This document shows, piece by piece, positions 49,520 through 58,961 of a stretch of 64,000 nt of DNA (within the stretch, counting starts at the first letter, position 1; every line of letters begins with the position of its first letter). The stretch comes from Cognatiluteimonas lumbrici (GTDB lineage Bacteria; Pseudomonadota; Gammaproteobacteria; Xanthomonadales; Xanthomonadaceae). The notes below the pieces were generated by a model. The model worked only from the letters and a program-made list of their open reading frames with translations. It did not search any database and was not told the origin of the DNA. The translations under genes were made by a program, and so were the position numbers. The stretch is from NCBI RefSeq assembly GCF_006476065.1, contig NZ_ML636798.1:850906-914905 (forward strand), in the 5' to 3' direction.

Positions 49520-50956
49520 CTAACGCGGCGGGCCGAACTCGCCGAAGGGCTCGAGCTGGCCGGCGATCGCGCCGCCATCCCCGACCACCACGATCGACTG
49601 CTGGCGCGGATCCCAGTACTTGCGCGCCATCGCCTGCACCGTGGCCGCGTCCACCTGGCGGATCATCGGCACGTAGCGGCCGAGGAAGTCCGCGGGCAGC
49701 CCCGACATCCAGTTGCTCGCCAGCGAGCCCGCCACCGCGCCCTGGAGCTGGTTGGTGATCAGGTAGCCGCCGGCGACGTAGCGCTTGGTGTCCTCCAGCT
49801 CCTGCGCCGGCACCGGCTCGTCGGCGAGCCGCTCGAACTCGCTGAAGAACTCCGACAGCGCCGCCCCGGTGACCTCGTTGCGCACGTCGGCCCCGGCCTG
49901 CAGGCGGCCGCCGTTGCGGGACGCGGCCAGGTAGGCGCTGGCGCCGTAGGTATAGCCCTTGTCCTCGCGCAGGTTCTGGTTGACGCGGCTGCTGAAGCCG
50001 CCGCCGAGCACGGTGCTGGCGAGCTGCATGGGCACGTAGTCGGGATCGGTCGCGGGGATCGCGGGCCGGCCGATGCGGATGGTGGACTGCACGCTGCCGT
50101 CGCGCTGCACCAGCACCCGCGCCGGCGGCGCCTCGCGCCTGGCGACGGGCGCCTCGGGCAGCGCGTCGCCGCTGGCCTGCCAATCGCCGAAGGCCTGTTC
50201 GGCCAGGCGCAGGGCGTCGTCGGCGCCGATGCGGCCGGCCACCACCAGCAATGCGCGGTCGGGACGGAAGCGGGCCGCATGCGCGGCGCGCAGCGCCTCC
50301 GGGGTGGCGGCGGCGATGCCGGCCTCGGTCGGCTGCGTGCGGGCGTAGGGGTGGTCGCCGTAGACAGCGGCCAGCAGCGCGCGCGTCGCGCGGAAGCCGG
50401 GCTGCGATTCGGACGCCTTCAGCTGCTGCAGCGCGTTGGCCTGCTGCAGGCGGACCTCGTCGGCGGGGAACGCGGGCTGCAGCGCGACTTCCGCGAGCAG
50501 CGCCAGCATCCCCGCGGCGTGCGACGGCAGCGCGTTGGCGCTCACGGTGATGCCGTCGGCGCCGGCGCCGGCGCCAATGCCGCCGCCGAAGCCCTGGGCG
50601 GTCTCGGCGATCGCGCGCGAATCGCGTCGCGTGGTGCCCTCGGGGAGCATTCCCGCGAGCATGTCGGCGAACCCGGCGGCGTCGGCGGGATCCGCCGCGT
50701 TGCCGGCGCCGCGCACGGCGAGCACGAAGTCCACGCGCGGCACGCCGTCGCGCGGCACCACCCACACGGTGAGGCCGTTGTCGAGCGTGCGCTGCACGAT
50801 CTCCGGCACCGGCAGCGGCTTGTCCGGCGCGAACGGCGGCAGTTCCTTCGGCAGCGGTGCATCTTGGCCGGCGTGCGCGGCGGTCGCCGCCAGCAGCGAG
50901 AGCGCGCAGGCGAGCGCGGTGCGGCGCAGGACGGTGGTCGCGGTCTTCATGCTCAT
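49520..50956 (-). CDS. M16-family peptidase-like protein, non-catalytic partner
   Basis: A 478-residue exported protein (signal MSMKTATTVLRRTALACALSLLAATAAHAG) with the two M16 half-domains. The zinc motif HxxEH of the active subunit is not present; the corresponding helix reads DAAGFADMLAGMLPEGT. This fits the known arrangement in which an inactive M16 subunit pairs with an active one. It overlaps the upstream active partner by 4 bases. Confidence 0.88.
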   Translation of the reverse strand: MSMKTATTVLRRTALACALSLLAATAAHAGQDAPLPKELPPFAPDKPLPVPEIVQRTLDNGLTVWVVPRDGVPRVDFVLAVRGAGNAADPADAAGFADMLAGMLPEGTTRRDSRAIAETAQGFGGGIGAGAGADGITVSANALPSHAAGMLALLAEVALQPAFPADEVRLQQANALQQLKASESQPGFRATRALLAAVYGDHPYARTQPTEAGIAAATPEALRAAHAARFRPDRALLVVAGRIGADDALRLAEQAFGDWQASGDALPEAPVARREAPPARVLVQRDGSVQSTIRIGRPAIPATDPDYVPMQLASTVLGGGFSSRVNQNLREDKGYTYGASAYLAASRNGGRLQAGADVRNEVTGAALSEFFSEFERLADEPVPAQELEDTKRYVAGGYLITNQLQGAVAGSLASNWMSGLPADFLGRYVPMIRQVDAATVQAMARKYWDPRQQSIVVVGDGGAIAGQLEPFGEFGPPR

Positions 50957-52335
50957 GGGGTCTGCTCCTGCTTGCGCGCGGCCAGCATGGCCTCGGGCAC
51001 GCGGTCGATGACGGTGCGGTTGCTGCTCGCCAGGTAGGTGCGCGCCACGCGCTGCAGGTCGGCGGAGGTCACCGCCTCGATCCAGCCCGGGATGCGGTTG
51101 ACCACGTTGGCGTCGCCCCACAGGGTCTGCAGCTTGGCCAGGCGGTCGGCGCGGCTCATGAAGAACTCGAGGCCGTCGTACCAGTCGGCGAGCATGCGGG
51201 TCTTGACCCGCGCGAGCTCGTCGTCGCCCACGCCTTCGGCGGCGACCTTGGCGATCTCCTCGTCCATCGCGGCGAGCAGCGCGTCGGCGGTGGCGCCGGG
51301 CTTGTACAGCGCGAACACGGTGAACAGGGTCGGGCCGTCGTAGGTCCAGGCGTCGGTCAGGCCGTACAGCGAATCCACGTTGAGCGCGAGCTCGCGGCCC
51401 TTGACCAGGCCCTGGTAGAAGCGCGAGGCGTCGCCGCCGGCGAGCACGTCGCCGAGCACCGCCATTGCCGCCTGGTCCCTGCTGCCGCGGTCCGGCATCT
51501 TCCAGGCCGCCGCGATCGCGGGCACCTGCGCCAGCGCGTCGCCCTGGACCACGCGCTTCTCTTGCGTGTTGAGGCCTTCGGCATAGTCGGGCTCGGGCGG
51601 GGTCGGCCGCGCCGGGATGCCGCCGAAGTACTTCTCGGCCAGCGCGAAGCCCTGCTCCGGGGTGATGTCGCCGGCGATGCCGAGCACCGCGTTGTTGGGA
51701 CCGTAGTAGTCGCGGTGGAAGGCGGCCACGTCCTCGAGGCTGGCGTTCTCCAGGTCCTCGAAGCTGCCGTAGCCGTCGTGGTTGTTCTCCCACTTGGAGA
51801 ACGCGTGCTGGCCGATGTCGATCCACATGAAGCCGCCGTAGGGCTGGTTCTTCACGTTGACCCGGATCTCCTCCTTGACCACGTCCTGCTGGTTCTTCAG
51901 CGTGACCGGGTTGAAGTCGAGGGTCTTCATGCGGTCGGCCTCGAGCCACAGGATCGACTCCAGCGCCGACACCGGCGCGACCTCGATGTAGTTGGTGAAG
52001 TCGGCGCGGGTGGAGCCGTTGTTGCGGCCGCCGCCGCCGGTGATCACGCGGTCGAAGGTGCCCTCGGGGGCGTTCGGCGTGCCCTCGAACATCAGGTGCT
52101 CGAACAGGTGCGCGAAGCCGGTGCGATCGCGCGGCTCCAGGCGCATGCCGACGTGGTAGACGACGCTCACGCCCACGGTGGGCGAACTGTGGTCCTCGGA
52201 CACCACGACGGTGAGGCCGTTGTCGAGCGTCCGGACCGCCACCGGTACCGTCCAGTGGTCGGCTTCGGTGGCGCCGGCCGCCGGGGAAGCCGCCAGCAGT
52301 CCGGCCAGCAGGAAGGCGAAGTGCCGCATGCGCAT
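50953..52335 (-). CDS. M16-family zinc metallopeptidase, catalytic subunit
   Basis: A 460-residue exported peptidase: signal MRMRHFAFLLAGLLAASPAAGA, inverted zinc motif HLFEH (TGFAHLFEHLMFEGTPN, about residues 75-80) with the downstream Glu region EEIRVNVKNQPYGG. It degrades extracytoplasmic peptides. It forms a two-gene unit with the inactive homologue, as in pqqL/pitrilysin-like pairs of Xanthomonads. Confidence 0.92.
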   Translation of the reverse strand: MRMRHFAFLLAGLLAASPAAGATEADHWTVPVAVRTLDNGLTVVVSEDHSSPTVGVSVVYHVGMRLEPRDRTGFAHLFEHLMFEGTPNAPEGTFDRVITGGGGRNNGSTRADFTNYIEVAPVSALESILWLEADRMKTLDFNPVTLKNQQDVVKEEIRVNVKNQPYGGFMWIDIGQHAFSKWENNHDGYGSFEDLENASLEDVAAFHRDYYGPNNAVLGIAGDITPEQGFALAEKYFGGIPARPTPPEPDYAEGLNTQEKRVVQGDALAQVPAIAAAWKMPDRGSRDQAAMAVLGDVLAGGDASRFYQGLVKGRELALNVDSLYGLTDAWTYDGPTLFTVFALYKPGATADALLAAMDEEIAKVAAEGVGDDELARVKTRMLADWYDGLEFFMSRADRLAKLQTLWGDANVVNRIPGWIEAVTSADLQRVARTYLASSNRTVIDRVPEAMLAARKQEQTP

Positions 52336-52433
52336 GGGTCGATCCCCGTGGAAAGTGCAGCCACGCTAGCGCCCGGCCGCGCGCCTGCCCATCGCCCGGA
52401 AGTCATGCCCCCTCTCGCCGGGTGGCAGTGACG

Positions 52434-53783
52434 CTATGCGGCGTCGCGCACCGGATGCGACTCGGCGGCCTCGCCCTCGGCCACGCCGAGGTTGCTGGAG
52501 GCGGCCTCGTAGGTCTCGCGGTCGAGCAACCCGGTCTCGCGCGCCACAAGCACCGGCACCAGCATCTGACCGGTGACGTTGGTCATGGTGCGCATCATGT
52601 CGAGCACGCGGTCGATCGCGTACAGGTAGCCGATCGCTTCCAGCGGCAGGCCGGCCGCGCTCAGCACCACGGTCGCCATCACCACCGCGGTGCCCGGCAC
52701 GCCGGCGGTACCGAAGCTGCCCAGCACCGAGGCCAGCATCACCACCAGGTACTGGTCGGCGGTCATCGGCACGCCGGTGTACTGGGCGATGAAGATCGCC
52801 GCCAGCGCCGGGTAGATCGCGCCGCAGCCATCCATCTTGATGCTCGCCCCCAGCGGCACCGCGAACGCGGCGTAGTCGCGGTCCACGCCGAGGTTGTGGG
52901 TCACGCTGCGCAACGCCGCCGGCAGCGAGGCGAAGCTCGACGAACTGACGAACGCGACCTGCATGCCGCCGGCGGCGCCGCGGAAGAACTTCAGCGGATT
53001 GAGGCCGTGCGCCACCAGCAGGCCGCCGTAGACGAACACGATGTGGATCGCGCAGGCGATGTACAGCGCGATCACGAAGCTGCCCAGCGGCAGCAGCTTC
53101 TCGAAGCCGTAGCTGCCGACCAGCGCGGCGATCAGGCCGAAGGTGCCGATCGGGGTCACCTCGAGCACGAAGCGGGTGACCTGGATCATCAGCTCGCTGG
53201 CCTCGCCGGCGAGCTTGCGCGCCATCGCCACGCGCTCTCCCAGCTTGACCATCGCGAAGCCGACCAGCGCGGCGATGAAGATCACCGGCAGGATCGAGCC
53301 CTTGCCCGCGGCCAGCACCGTCTCCCCGGCCGCGTTGGTGGTCTCGCCGATGCCGGTGAGCGCGTAGAACGCGTTCGACGGCACCACGTCCATCAGCACC
53401 TGGACCGGGTCCGGCACCACCTTGGGCACGTAGTCGGAGGCGATGGTCAGCGCGCCGACGCCGACGCCGGGCTGCATCACCGTGCCCACCGCCAGGCCCA
53501 CGCCCACCGCCAGCATCGCGGTGAACGCGAACCACGCGAACGTGCGCCCGCCCAGCGCGACCATGGACTTCTGCCCGTGCAGCGAGGACACCGCGTGGAT
53601 CACCGCGAAGAACACCAGTGGCGCGGCGATGAGCTTGATCAGGGTGACGTAGAGGTCGCCGAACGGACCGAACCAGGTGTCCGCGGCGGGGCCGAAGGCC
53701 CAGCCCGCCAGCGCGCCCAGCACGAAGCCGGCTAGCACGCGTTGCCAGAACGGAATGCGGAACCACGCCTTGACCAGTCTCAT
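52434..53783 (-). CDS. DAACS-family dicarboxylate/amino acid:cation symporter
   Basis: A 449-residue sodium- or proton-coupled importer of the GltP/DctA fold with eight helices and two hairpins. Signature elements: SSSSFASLPAALRSV (HP1) and the NMDG-equivalent ASIKMDGCGAIYPALAAIF, then GTAGVPGTAVVMATVVLSAAGLPLE (split here; HP2). Glutamate/aspartate or C4-dicarboxylate transport cannot be told apart. The start at the Met of MRLVKAWFRIPF is chosen because the upstream extension lacks homology. Confidence 0.9.
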   Translation of the reverse strand: MRLVKAWFRIPFWQRVLAGFVLGALAGWAFGPAADTWFGPFGDLYVTLIKLIAAPLVFFAVIHAVSSLHGQKSMVALGGRTFAWFAFTAMLAVGVGLAVGTVMQPGVGVGALTIASDYVPKVVPDPVQVLMDVVPSNAFYALTGIGETTNAAGETVLAAGKGSILPVIFIAALVGFAMVKLGERVAMARKLAGEASELMIQVTRFVLEVTPIGTFGLIAALVGSYGFEKLLPLGSFVIALYIACAIHIVFVYGGLLVAHGLNPLKFFRGAAGGMQVAFVSSSSFASLPAALRSVTHNLGVDRDYAAFAVPLGASIKMDGCGAIYPALAAIFIAQYTGVPMTADQYLVVMLASVLGSFGTAGVPGTAVVMATVVLSAAGLPLEAIGYLYAIDRVLDMMRTMTNVTGQMLVPVLVARETGLLDRETYEAASSNLGVAEGEAAESHPVRDAA

Positions 53784-53842
53784 CGGTGGAATGTAACGCA
53801 ATGGGGCGATAATGCGCGGCACGCCACCCACCGGACCGATCG

Positions 53843-55468
53843 ATGACGTCAATGCGCCCGCTCGTCGCTGCCCTGCTTGCAGGTTCGCTCGCCGCCTGTG
53901 CCGCTACCCCGGCACCCCGTACCGATGCCGCACCCGTGCAAGGCATCGCCGTGGACGTGCCGGACATCCGCCGCCCCGATGGCGAAACCGCGGCCTGGTG
54001 GTTCCGCGACGGTGCCGCGCAGGCCGCCGGCAACGGCGCGATGCAGGGACGCGCGCGCAACCTGATCCTGTTCGTCGGCGACGGCATGAGCCTGCCGACG
54101 GTGGCCGCGGCGCGCATCCTCGCGGGCCAGCGCGAAGGCGCTCCGGGCGAGGAGCACCGGCTCGCGTGGGAGCGCTTCCCGCACACCGCGCTGAGCCGGA
54201 CCTACAACACCGACACCCAGACCCCCGACTCCGCCGGCACCATGTCGGCGATGGCCACCGGGGTGAAGACCCGCGCCGGCGTGATCAGCATCGGGCAGTC
54301 CGCGCGCCTCGGCGACTGCGCCGCCGCACGCGAGGCCGGCGTGCTGACCTTGTGGGAACTGGCCGAGGCAACCGGCATGGCGACCGGCGTGGTGACCACC
54401 GCGCGCGCCACCCACGCCACGCCCGCCGCCACCTTCTCCCATTCCGCCCATCGCAACTGGGAGAACGACGCGCAGCTGCCGGAGGCCGCGAAGGCCGCCG
54501 GCTGCACCGACATCGCGCTGCAGATGATCGAGACGCCGTACGGCGACGGCCCCGACGTGCTGCTCGGCGGCGGCCGCACGAACTTCCTGCCGGCCGGGAT
54601 GCCCGACCCCGAGTACCCGGACAAGTCCGGCCGCCGCAAGGACGGCCGCAACCTGGTGGACGCGTGGCTCGCCCGCCACCCCGGCGGCCGCTACGCCTGG
54701 AACGCGGCGCAGTTCGCGGCCGCGCCGGTGGACGCGCCGCTGCTCGGCCTGTTCGAGCCCAGCCACATGCAGTACGAGCACGACCGCGCCGGCGACGCCT
54801 CCGGCGAGCCTTCGCTGGCCGAGATGACCCGCGCCGCGATCGAGCGCCTGTCGCGCAACCCGAACGGCTACGTGCTGCTGGTCGAGGGCGCGCGCATCGA
54901 CCACGCCCACCACGACGGCAACGCCTTCCGCGCGCTCGGCGACACGATTGCGATGAGCGAGGCGGTCGCGGTCGCCGACGCCATGACTTCCGCCGACGAC
55001 ACCCTGGTGCTGGTCACCGCCGACCACGCGCACACGATGTCGTTCGTCGGCTACCCGGTGCGCGGCAATCCGATCCTCGGCCTGGTGCGCGAGCAGCAGC
55101 CCGACGGCAGCGTCGCGGTCGCCACCGACGACGACGGCCTCCCCTACACCACGCTGGTCTACGCCAACGGTCCCGGCTACGTCGGTGGCGAAGGCCGCCC
55201 CGACCTGGCCACAGTGGATACCGCCGCGCCGGACTACCTGCAGGAAGCGATCGTGCCGCTCGGCGCAGAGTCGCACGGCGGCGACGACGTCGGCATCTGG
55301 GCGCGCGGCCCGGGCGCCGGCGCGGTGCGCGGCAGCGTCGAGCAGAACGCGATCTTCCACTTCCTGCTGCAGGCCAACCCGCGCCTGCGCGAGGGGCTGT
55401 GCAATGCCGGCTACTGCGACGGCAACGGCGTCCCGGTCGAACTGCCGGATCCGGACGCCTTCCTGTAG
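53843..55468 (+). CDS. Alkaline phosphatase (PhoA superfamily), lipoprotein
   Basis: A 541-residue exported phosphomonoesterase. Lipoprotein signal ending SLAACAAT; metal-site Asp in ILFVGDGMSLPTV; nucleophile Ser in TPDSAGTMSAMATGVKTRAG; further metal ligands VEGARIDHAHHDGNA, VTADHAHTMSF and GAESHGGDDVG. Supplies phosphate from esters. No Pho box is seen between it and the divergent symporter gene. A -10-like GATAAT lies at 53808-53813. Its TAG stop belongs to a REP palindrome. Confidence 0.93.
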   Translation: MTSMRPLVAALLAGSLAACAATPAPRTDAAPVQGIAVDVPDIRRPDGETAAWWFRDGAAQAAGNGAMQGRARNLILFVGDGMSLPTVAAARILAGQREGAPGEEHRLAWERFPHTALSRTYNTDTQTPDSAGTMSAMATGVKTRAGVISIGQSARLGDCAAAREAGVLTLWELAEATGMATGVVTTARATHATPAATFSHSAHRNWENDAQLPEAAKAAGCTDIALQMIETPYGDGPDVLLGGGRTNFLPAGMPDPEYPDKSGRRKDGRNLVDAWLARHPGGRYAWNAAQFAAAPVDAPLLGLFEPSHMQYEHDRAGDASGEPSLAEMTRAAIERLSRNPNGYVLLVEGARIDHAHHDGNAFRALGDTIAMSEAVAVADAMTSADDTLVLVTADHAHTMSFVGYPVRGNPILGLVREQQPDGSVAVATDDDGLPYTTLVYANGPGYVGGEGRPDLATVDTAAPDYLQEAIVPLGAESHGGDDVGIWARGPGAGAVRGSVEQNAIFHFLLQANPRLREGLCNAGYCDGNGVPVELPDPDAFL

Positions 55469-55488
55469 GAGCGGCGCTAGCGCCGCGA
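55465..55488 (+). repeat. REP palindrome at the end of the alkaline phosphatase gene
   Basis: A GTAG-type unit with arms GCGGCGCT/AGCGCCGC and a central CTAG. Its TAG at 55466-55468 is the gene's stop codon. It precedes the convergent HemJ/CopD-like gene by 5 bases. Confidence 0.85.
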
Positions 55489-55493
55489 CCCCG

Positions 55494-55946
55494 TCAGAAC
55501 GGCTTCGCCAGTACCAGCCACACGATCCCGGCCAGCACCAGCACCGGGATCTCGTTGAACCAGCGCAGCGCGCTGGCCGAAGGCAGCGTGCCGCCGCGCG
55601 CGACCCGCTTCAGCCAGCGCCCGCTGACCACCCACGCGGCGAACAGCAGCAGCACCAGCCCGAGCTTGGCGTGCAGCCAGCCGCTGCCCTGCGCCACCAT
55701 CGTCGGGAAGTCCGGGATCACGCGGTAGCCCAGCCACAGCACCAGCCCGAGCACGAACGCCAGCCCGAACATGATGTGGCCGAAGCGGTACAGGCGCCGC
55801 CCCATGAGCAACAGGCGCTCGCGCACCGGCGCGACGTCGCCGGCCTCGACCAGGTTGAGCAGGATCCGCGGCAGGTAGAACAGCGCCGCCATCCAGGCGA
55901 TCACGAACACGATGTGGGCGGTCTTGGCGATCAGGTAGGCGGTCAT
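55494..55946 (-). CDS. CopD/HemJ-like membrane protein
   Basis: A 150-residue protein with four membrane helices and conserved His residues (KTAHIVFVIAWMAALFYLPRIL, near residues 8-29; GWLHAKLGLVLLLFAAWV). It resembles the UPF0093/HemJ family of haem-type protoporphyrinogen oxidases as well as CopD proteins; the small size and the HIVFVIAWMAALFYLPRI motif favour HemJ. Haem-pathway role is tentative. Confidence 0.8.
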   Translation of the reverse strand: MTAYLIAKTAHIVFVIAWMAALFYLPRILLNLVEAGDVAPVRERLLLMGRRLYRFGHIMFGLAFVLGLVLWLGYRVIPDFPTMVAQGSGWLHAKLGLVLLLFAAWVVSGRWLKRVARGGTLPSASALRWFNEIPVLVLAGIVWLVLAKPF

Positions 55947-55990
55947 GCGGTGCTCCGTCGGCGCGGTGGGCGCCACGATAGGATGCCACC

Positions 55991-56581
55991 ATGGCCAAAC
56001 GCTACGACAAATCCTATTTCGACCGCTGGTACCGCGGCGGCGGCATCGGCGGCGCCCGCCGGCTCGCACGCAAGGTGGCGCTCGCGGTCGCCACCGCCGA
56101 GTACCACCTCGAGCGCCCGCTGCGCACCGTGCTCGACATCGGCGCCGGCGAGGCCGCGTGGCGCGCGCCGCTGCTGAAGCTGCGACCGGGCGTGCAGTAC
56201 CTGGGCTTCGACGCCAGCGAGTACGCGGTCGGCCGCTACGGCCGAAGCCGCAACCTGCACCTCGCCCGCTTCGCCGACTTCGCGCTGCTGCGCCCATGCC
56301 CGCCGGCCGACCTGCTGGTGTGCAGCGACGTGCTGCACTACCTGCCGGCGCGCGAACTCGACAAGGGCCTGCCCGGGCTCGCCGAACTCTGCGGCAGCGT
56401 CGCCTTCCTCGAGACCTTCACCCGCGAGGACAGCACCGAAGGCGACGACGACGAGTTCCACCCCCGCCCCGCCGCCTTCTACCGCAAGCGCTTCGAGTCC
56501 CTGGGCTTCACCCAGCTAGGCAGCCACTGCTGGCTCTCCCCCGCCCGCCGCGACACCCCCACGTCCCTGGAAGTCCCGTAG
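55991..56581 (+). CDS. Class I SAM-dependent methyltransferase
   Basis: A 196-residue methyltransferase: SAM motif I VLDIGAGEAAWRAPLL (residues about 47-62), acidic motif II YLGFDASEYAVG, motif IV region LLVCSDVLHYLP. The N-terminal YDKSYFDRWYR is found in several uncharacterised methyltransferases. The substrate is unknown. Divergent from the HemJ-like gene, convergent with the sensor-domain gene with no gap. Confidence 0.85.
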   Translation: MAKRYDKSYFDRWYRGGGIGGARRLARKVALAVATAEYHLERPLRTVLDIGAGEAAWRAPLLKLRPGVQYLGFDASEYAVGRYGRSRNLHLARFADFALLRPCPPADLLVCSDVLHYLPARELDKGLPGLAELCGSVAFLETFTREDSTEGDDDEFHPRPAAFYRKRFESLGFTQLGSHCWLSPARRDTPTSLEVP

Positions 56582-57520
56582 TCAGACCTTCACCAACAAC
56601 TGCTTCGCGATCCCCCCGTGCACCCGCCCGATCCCGCGCAGCAGGTGCAGCGTCGCGAACAGCAGCACCACGCCGCAGGCGAACGCGATCGGCAGTTCCC
56701 ACCAGCCGAGCATCGTCGCCGGCTCCCACATGCTCGGGCCCCAGTAGCCGATCCAGCCGCCGGACAGCGTCCAACCGTCGAAGGCGCCGAACATCGCCAG
56801 CGGCGGCGCGACCACGAGCGCCAGCGACACCGACAGCAGCGTCACCGCGAGGGTGAAGTAGAGGATGCCGAGCGGCAGCATCAGCAGCATGTACAGCAGC
56901 GTCGACCAGGTGCGCGGATCGGTGAACATCTCGCCGATGCGGGTCAGCACCGGGCGGTCGCGGTCGGCGTACAGCGGCCGCCGCGGCATGCGTTCGCCGA
57001 GCATCACCTCGACGATGCGCCCTTCCACCAGCGACAGCAGCCGCACCGAGCCGAGGAACAGGATCAGGAACGGGATGCCGATGATGATCACCGCCAGCCC
57101 GAGCGACAGCGAGATGCCGGTCACCACCCAGGTGAAGTAGAAGATGCCTGTGGCCAGCGCGAGCACCGCGTAGAACATCGCGCCGTAGGTGCGCGGATCC
57201 GCGGCCACGCCGAAGAAGCGGCCCAGCGCCGAACGCCGCGGCGGCGGCGCCGGCGCGCGCAGCGCGGTCTGCACCGTGGCTTCGGTGTCGCGGTAGATAT
57301 CGGCGACCTCCTCCGGCGCGCCGTAGCTGCCGGCGACGGAGGCGATCACCTCGGCCTCGGAGCGGCCCGGCTGTTCGGCCAGTTCCGAGCGCAGGTATTC
57401 CTCGGCGTCGTAGAGCGCGTCCTGCACCAGCGCGGGATCGGCGCCGGCGAGCGCGGCGCGCAGCTGCGCCAGGTATTCGGGGATGGAGGTCGGCAACGGA
57501 CGCGACTGCTCGGTGTTCAT
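56582..57520 (-). CDS. Membrane sensor-domain protein with N-terminal HAAS-like domain
   Basis: A 312-residue protein. The N-terminal region (residues about 10-80; YLAQLRAALAGADPALVQDALYDAEEYLRSE) resembles the HAAS/DUF1700 segments paired with PadR regulators. It is followed by paired membrane helices (about 115-165 and 205-300) matching the sensor domain seen in some two-component proteins. Its ATG overlaps the PadR gene stop, so the two form an operon. Role probably in signalling together with PadR; inference. Confidence 0.78.
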   Translation of the reverse strand: MNTEQSRPLPTSIPEYLAQLRAALAGADPALVQDALYDAEEYLRSELAEQPGRSEAEVIASVAGSYGAPEEVADIYRDTEATVQTALRAPAPPPRRSALGRFFGVAADPRTYGAMFYAVLALATGIFYFTWVVTGISLSLGLAVIIIGIPFLILFLGSVRLLSLVEGRIVEVMLGERMPRRPLYADRDRPVLTRIGEMFTDPRTWSTLLYMLLMLPLGILYFTLAVTLLSVSLALVVAPPLAMFGAFDGWTLSGGWIGYWGPSMWEPATMLGWWELPIAFACGVVLLFATLHLLRGIGRVHGGIAKQLLVKV

Positions 57521-57894
57521 GGGATGTCCCCCTGCAGGACGGAATCGACGGAATCACGGGTGGCGCGCCAGGCTCCGGACCAGGCGCGAAGGACGTTCCG
57601 CCCGAGGGCGGTGATGCGGTAGTAGCGGCGCGGCGGCCCCGCGTCGGACGGCTCGACGAAGCTCTCGAGCACACCCGCCGCCTCGAGGTTGCGCAGCACC
57701 GGGTACAGCGCGCTCTGCTTGCCGGCGAGCACGCCGTCGCCGACCTGCTCCAGGCGCTTGGCGATCTGGTAGCCGTACATCGGCTCGTCGGTGCCGGCGA
57801 GCACGCCGAGCAGGGCCAGCGAGACGGTGCCGGCGCTGAGTTCCTTCTGGAACTTGCGCAGCAGCGGCTCGATCGGGTCGGGGGCCTGGGTCAT
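57517..57894 (-). CDS. PadR-family transcriptional regulator
   Basis: A 125-residue winged-helix repressor: SAGTVSLALLGVLAGTDEPMYGYQIAKRLEQ (split here, residues about 17-48) and the wing GVLESFVEPSDAGPPRRYYRITALGRNVL. Family members act as dimers that repress their own operon and membrane-stress genes. An upstream Met three codons earlier is an alternative start. An inverted repeat just upstream (57915-57930) is a candidate autoregulatory site. Confidence 0.9.
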   Translation of the reverse strand: MTQAPDPIEPLLRKFQKELSAGTVSLALLGVLAGTDEPMYGYQIAKRLEQVGDGVLAGKQSALYPVLRNLEAAGVLESFVEPSDAGPPRRYYRITALGRNVLRAWSGAWRATRDSVDSVLQGDIP

Positions 57895-57914
57895 GGCCCG
57901 CACTCTATTGCCAA

Positions 57915-57930
57915 GTTCGATATAGCGAAC
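57915..57930 (-). promoter_or_regulatory. Candidate PadR operator
   Basis: Inverted repeat GTTCG-6-CGAAC around an AT core, 20 bases upstream of the padR ATG. It would overlap the promoter region of the padR unit and lies close to the divergent cyclophilin gene. Confidence 0.5.
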
Positions 57931-57988
57931 GTGCCAGTAGTCATGCCGGCCCTAGAATCGGCGGCAGACGTCCACCCCGGAGCCGCCG

Positions 57989-58897
57989 ATGCGCCTTGCC
58001 CGCACCCTGCCCCTCGCCCTGTCCCTGTTTGTCGCGTCGTCCGCGGCCCTGGCTGCCGACGAGGCTCCGCCTCGGTCGCCGCAGCAGTTGCTGGACGCGT
58101 CCGCGCCCTCGGACTGGCGCACGCCGGATCCGGAGAACCTGCTGTACGTGGACATCCCCGGCGGCCGGGTGGTGATCGAACTGGCGCCGCGCTTCGCCCC
58201 GGAGCACGTCGCCAACATCCGGGCGCTGGCGCGCGGGCATTTCTGGGACGGCCTCAGCATCTACCGGTCGCAGGACAACTTCGTGGTCCAGTTCGGCGAC
58301 CCGACCGAGGACGAGGCCGCGCGCAAGCCGCTCGGCGAGGCCCGCGAACACCTGCCGGCCGAATTCACCCGCGCCGCCGCCGGGCTGCCGTTCGACGCGC
58401 TCCCGGACCGCGACGGCTACGCCCCCGAGGTCGGCTTCGTCGAAGCCTTCCCGGCCGGGCGCGACCCGGCCACCGGCGAGGCCTGGCTGGCGCACTGCTA
58501 CGGCGCACTCGGCGCCGGCCGCGACGTCGCCGCCGATTCCAGCACCGGTGCCGAGCTGTACGTGGTCATCGGCCAGTCGCCGCGCCAGCTCGACCGCAAC
58601 ATCACCGTGGTCGGGCGCGTGCTCCGGGGCATGGAACTGCTGAGCACGATCCGGCGCGGACCGGAACCGATGGGCTTCTACGAGGACCCGGCGCTGCGCA
58701 CGCCGATCGCCTCGATCCGCCTGGCCAGCGAGCTGCCGGCGGACCAGCACGTGCCGCTGCAGGTCCTGCGCACCGACACCCCGCTGTTCGCGCGCCTGGT
58801 GGAGATGCGCCGCAACCGCGACGACGGCTGGTACAAGGTCCCAGCCGGGCACATCGACCTGTGCAACGTGCCGTTGCCGGTGCGCGAGGCGCCCTGA
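57989..58897 (+). CDS. Cyclophilin-type peptidyl-prolyl isomerase, exported
   Basis: A 302-residue protein with signal peptide [22 protein letters not shown] and a cyclophilin domain: [23 protein letters not shown] and [21 protein letters not shown] carry the active-site Arg and Gln-Phe-Gly. Inserts ([21 protein letters not shown]) and a longer C-terminal extension make it larger than typical cyclophilin A. A periplasmic fold helper. Confidence 0.88.
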   Translation: MRLARTLPLALSLFVASSAALAADEAPPRSPQQLLDASAPSDWRTPDPENLLYVDIPGGRVVIELAPRFAPEHVANIRALARGHFWDGLSIYRSQDNFVVQFGDPTEDEAARKPLGEAREHLPAEFTRAAAGLPFDALPDRDGYAPEVGFVEAFPAGRDPATGEAWLAHCYGALGAGRDVAADSSTGAELYVVIGQSPRQLDRNITVVGRVLRGMELLSTIRRGPEPMGFYEDPALRTPIASIRLASELPADQHVPLQVLRTDTPLFARLVEMRRNRDDGWYKVPAGHIDLCNVPLPVREAP

Positions 58898-58961
58898 GGC
58901 CATCACGCGGCATTGGCCCCGGGCTGCCTAGGCTGCCCGCACCCCACCCCGAGACCTGTCC

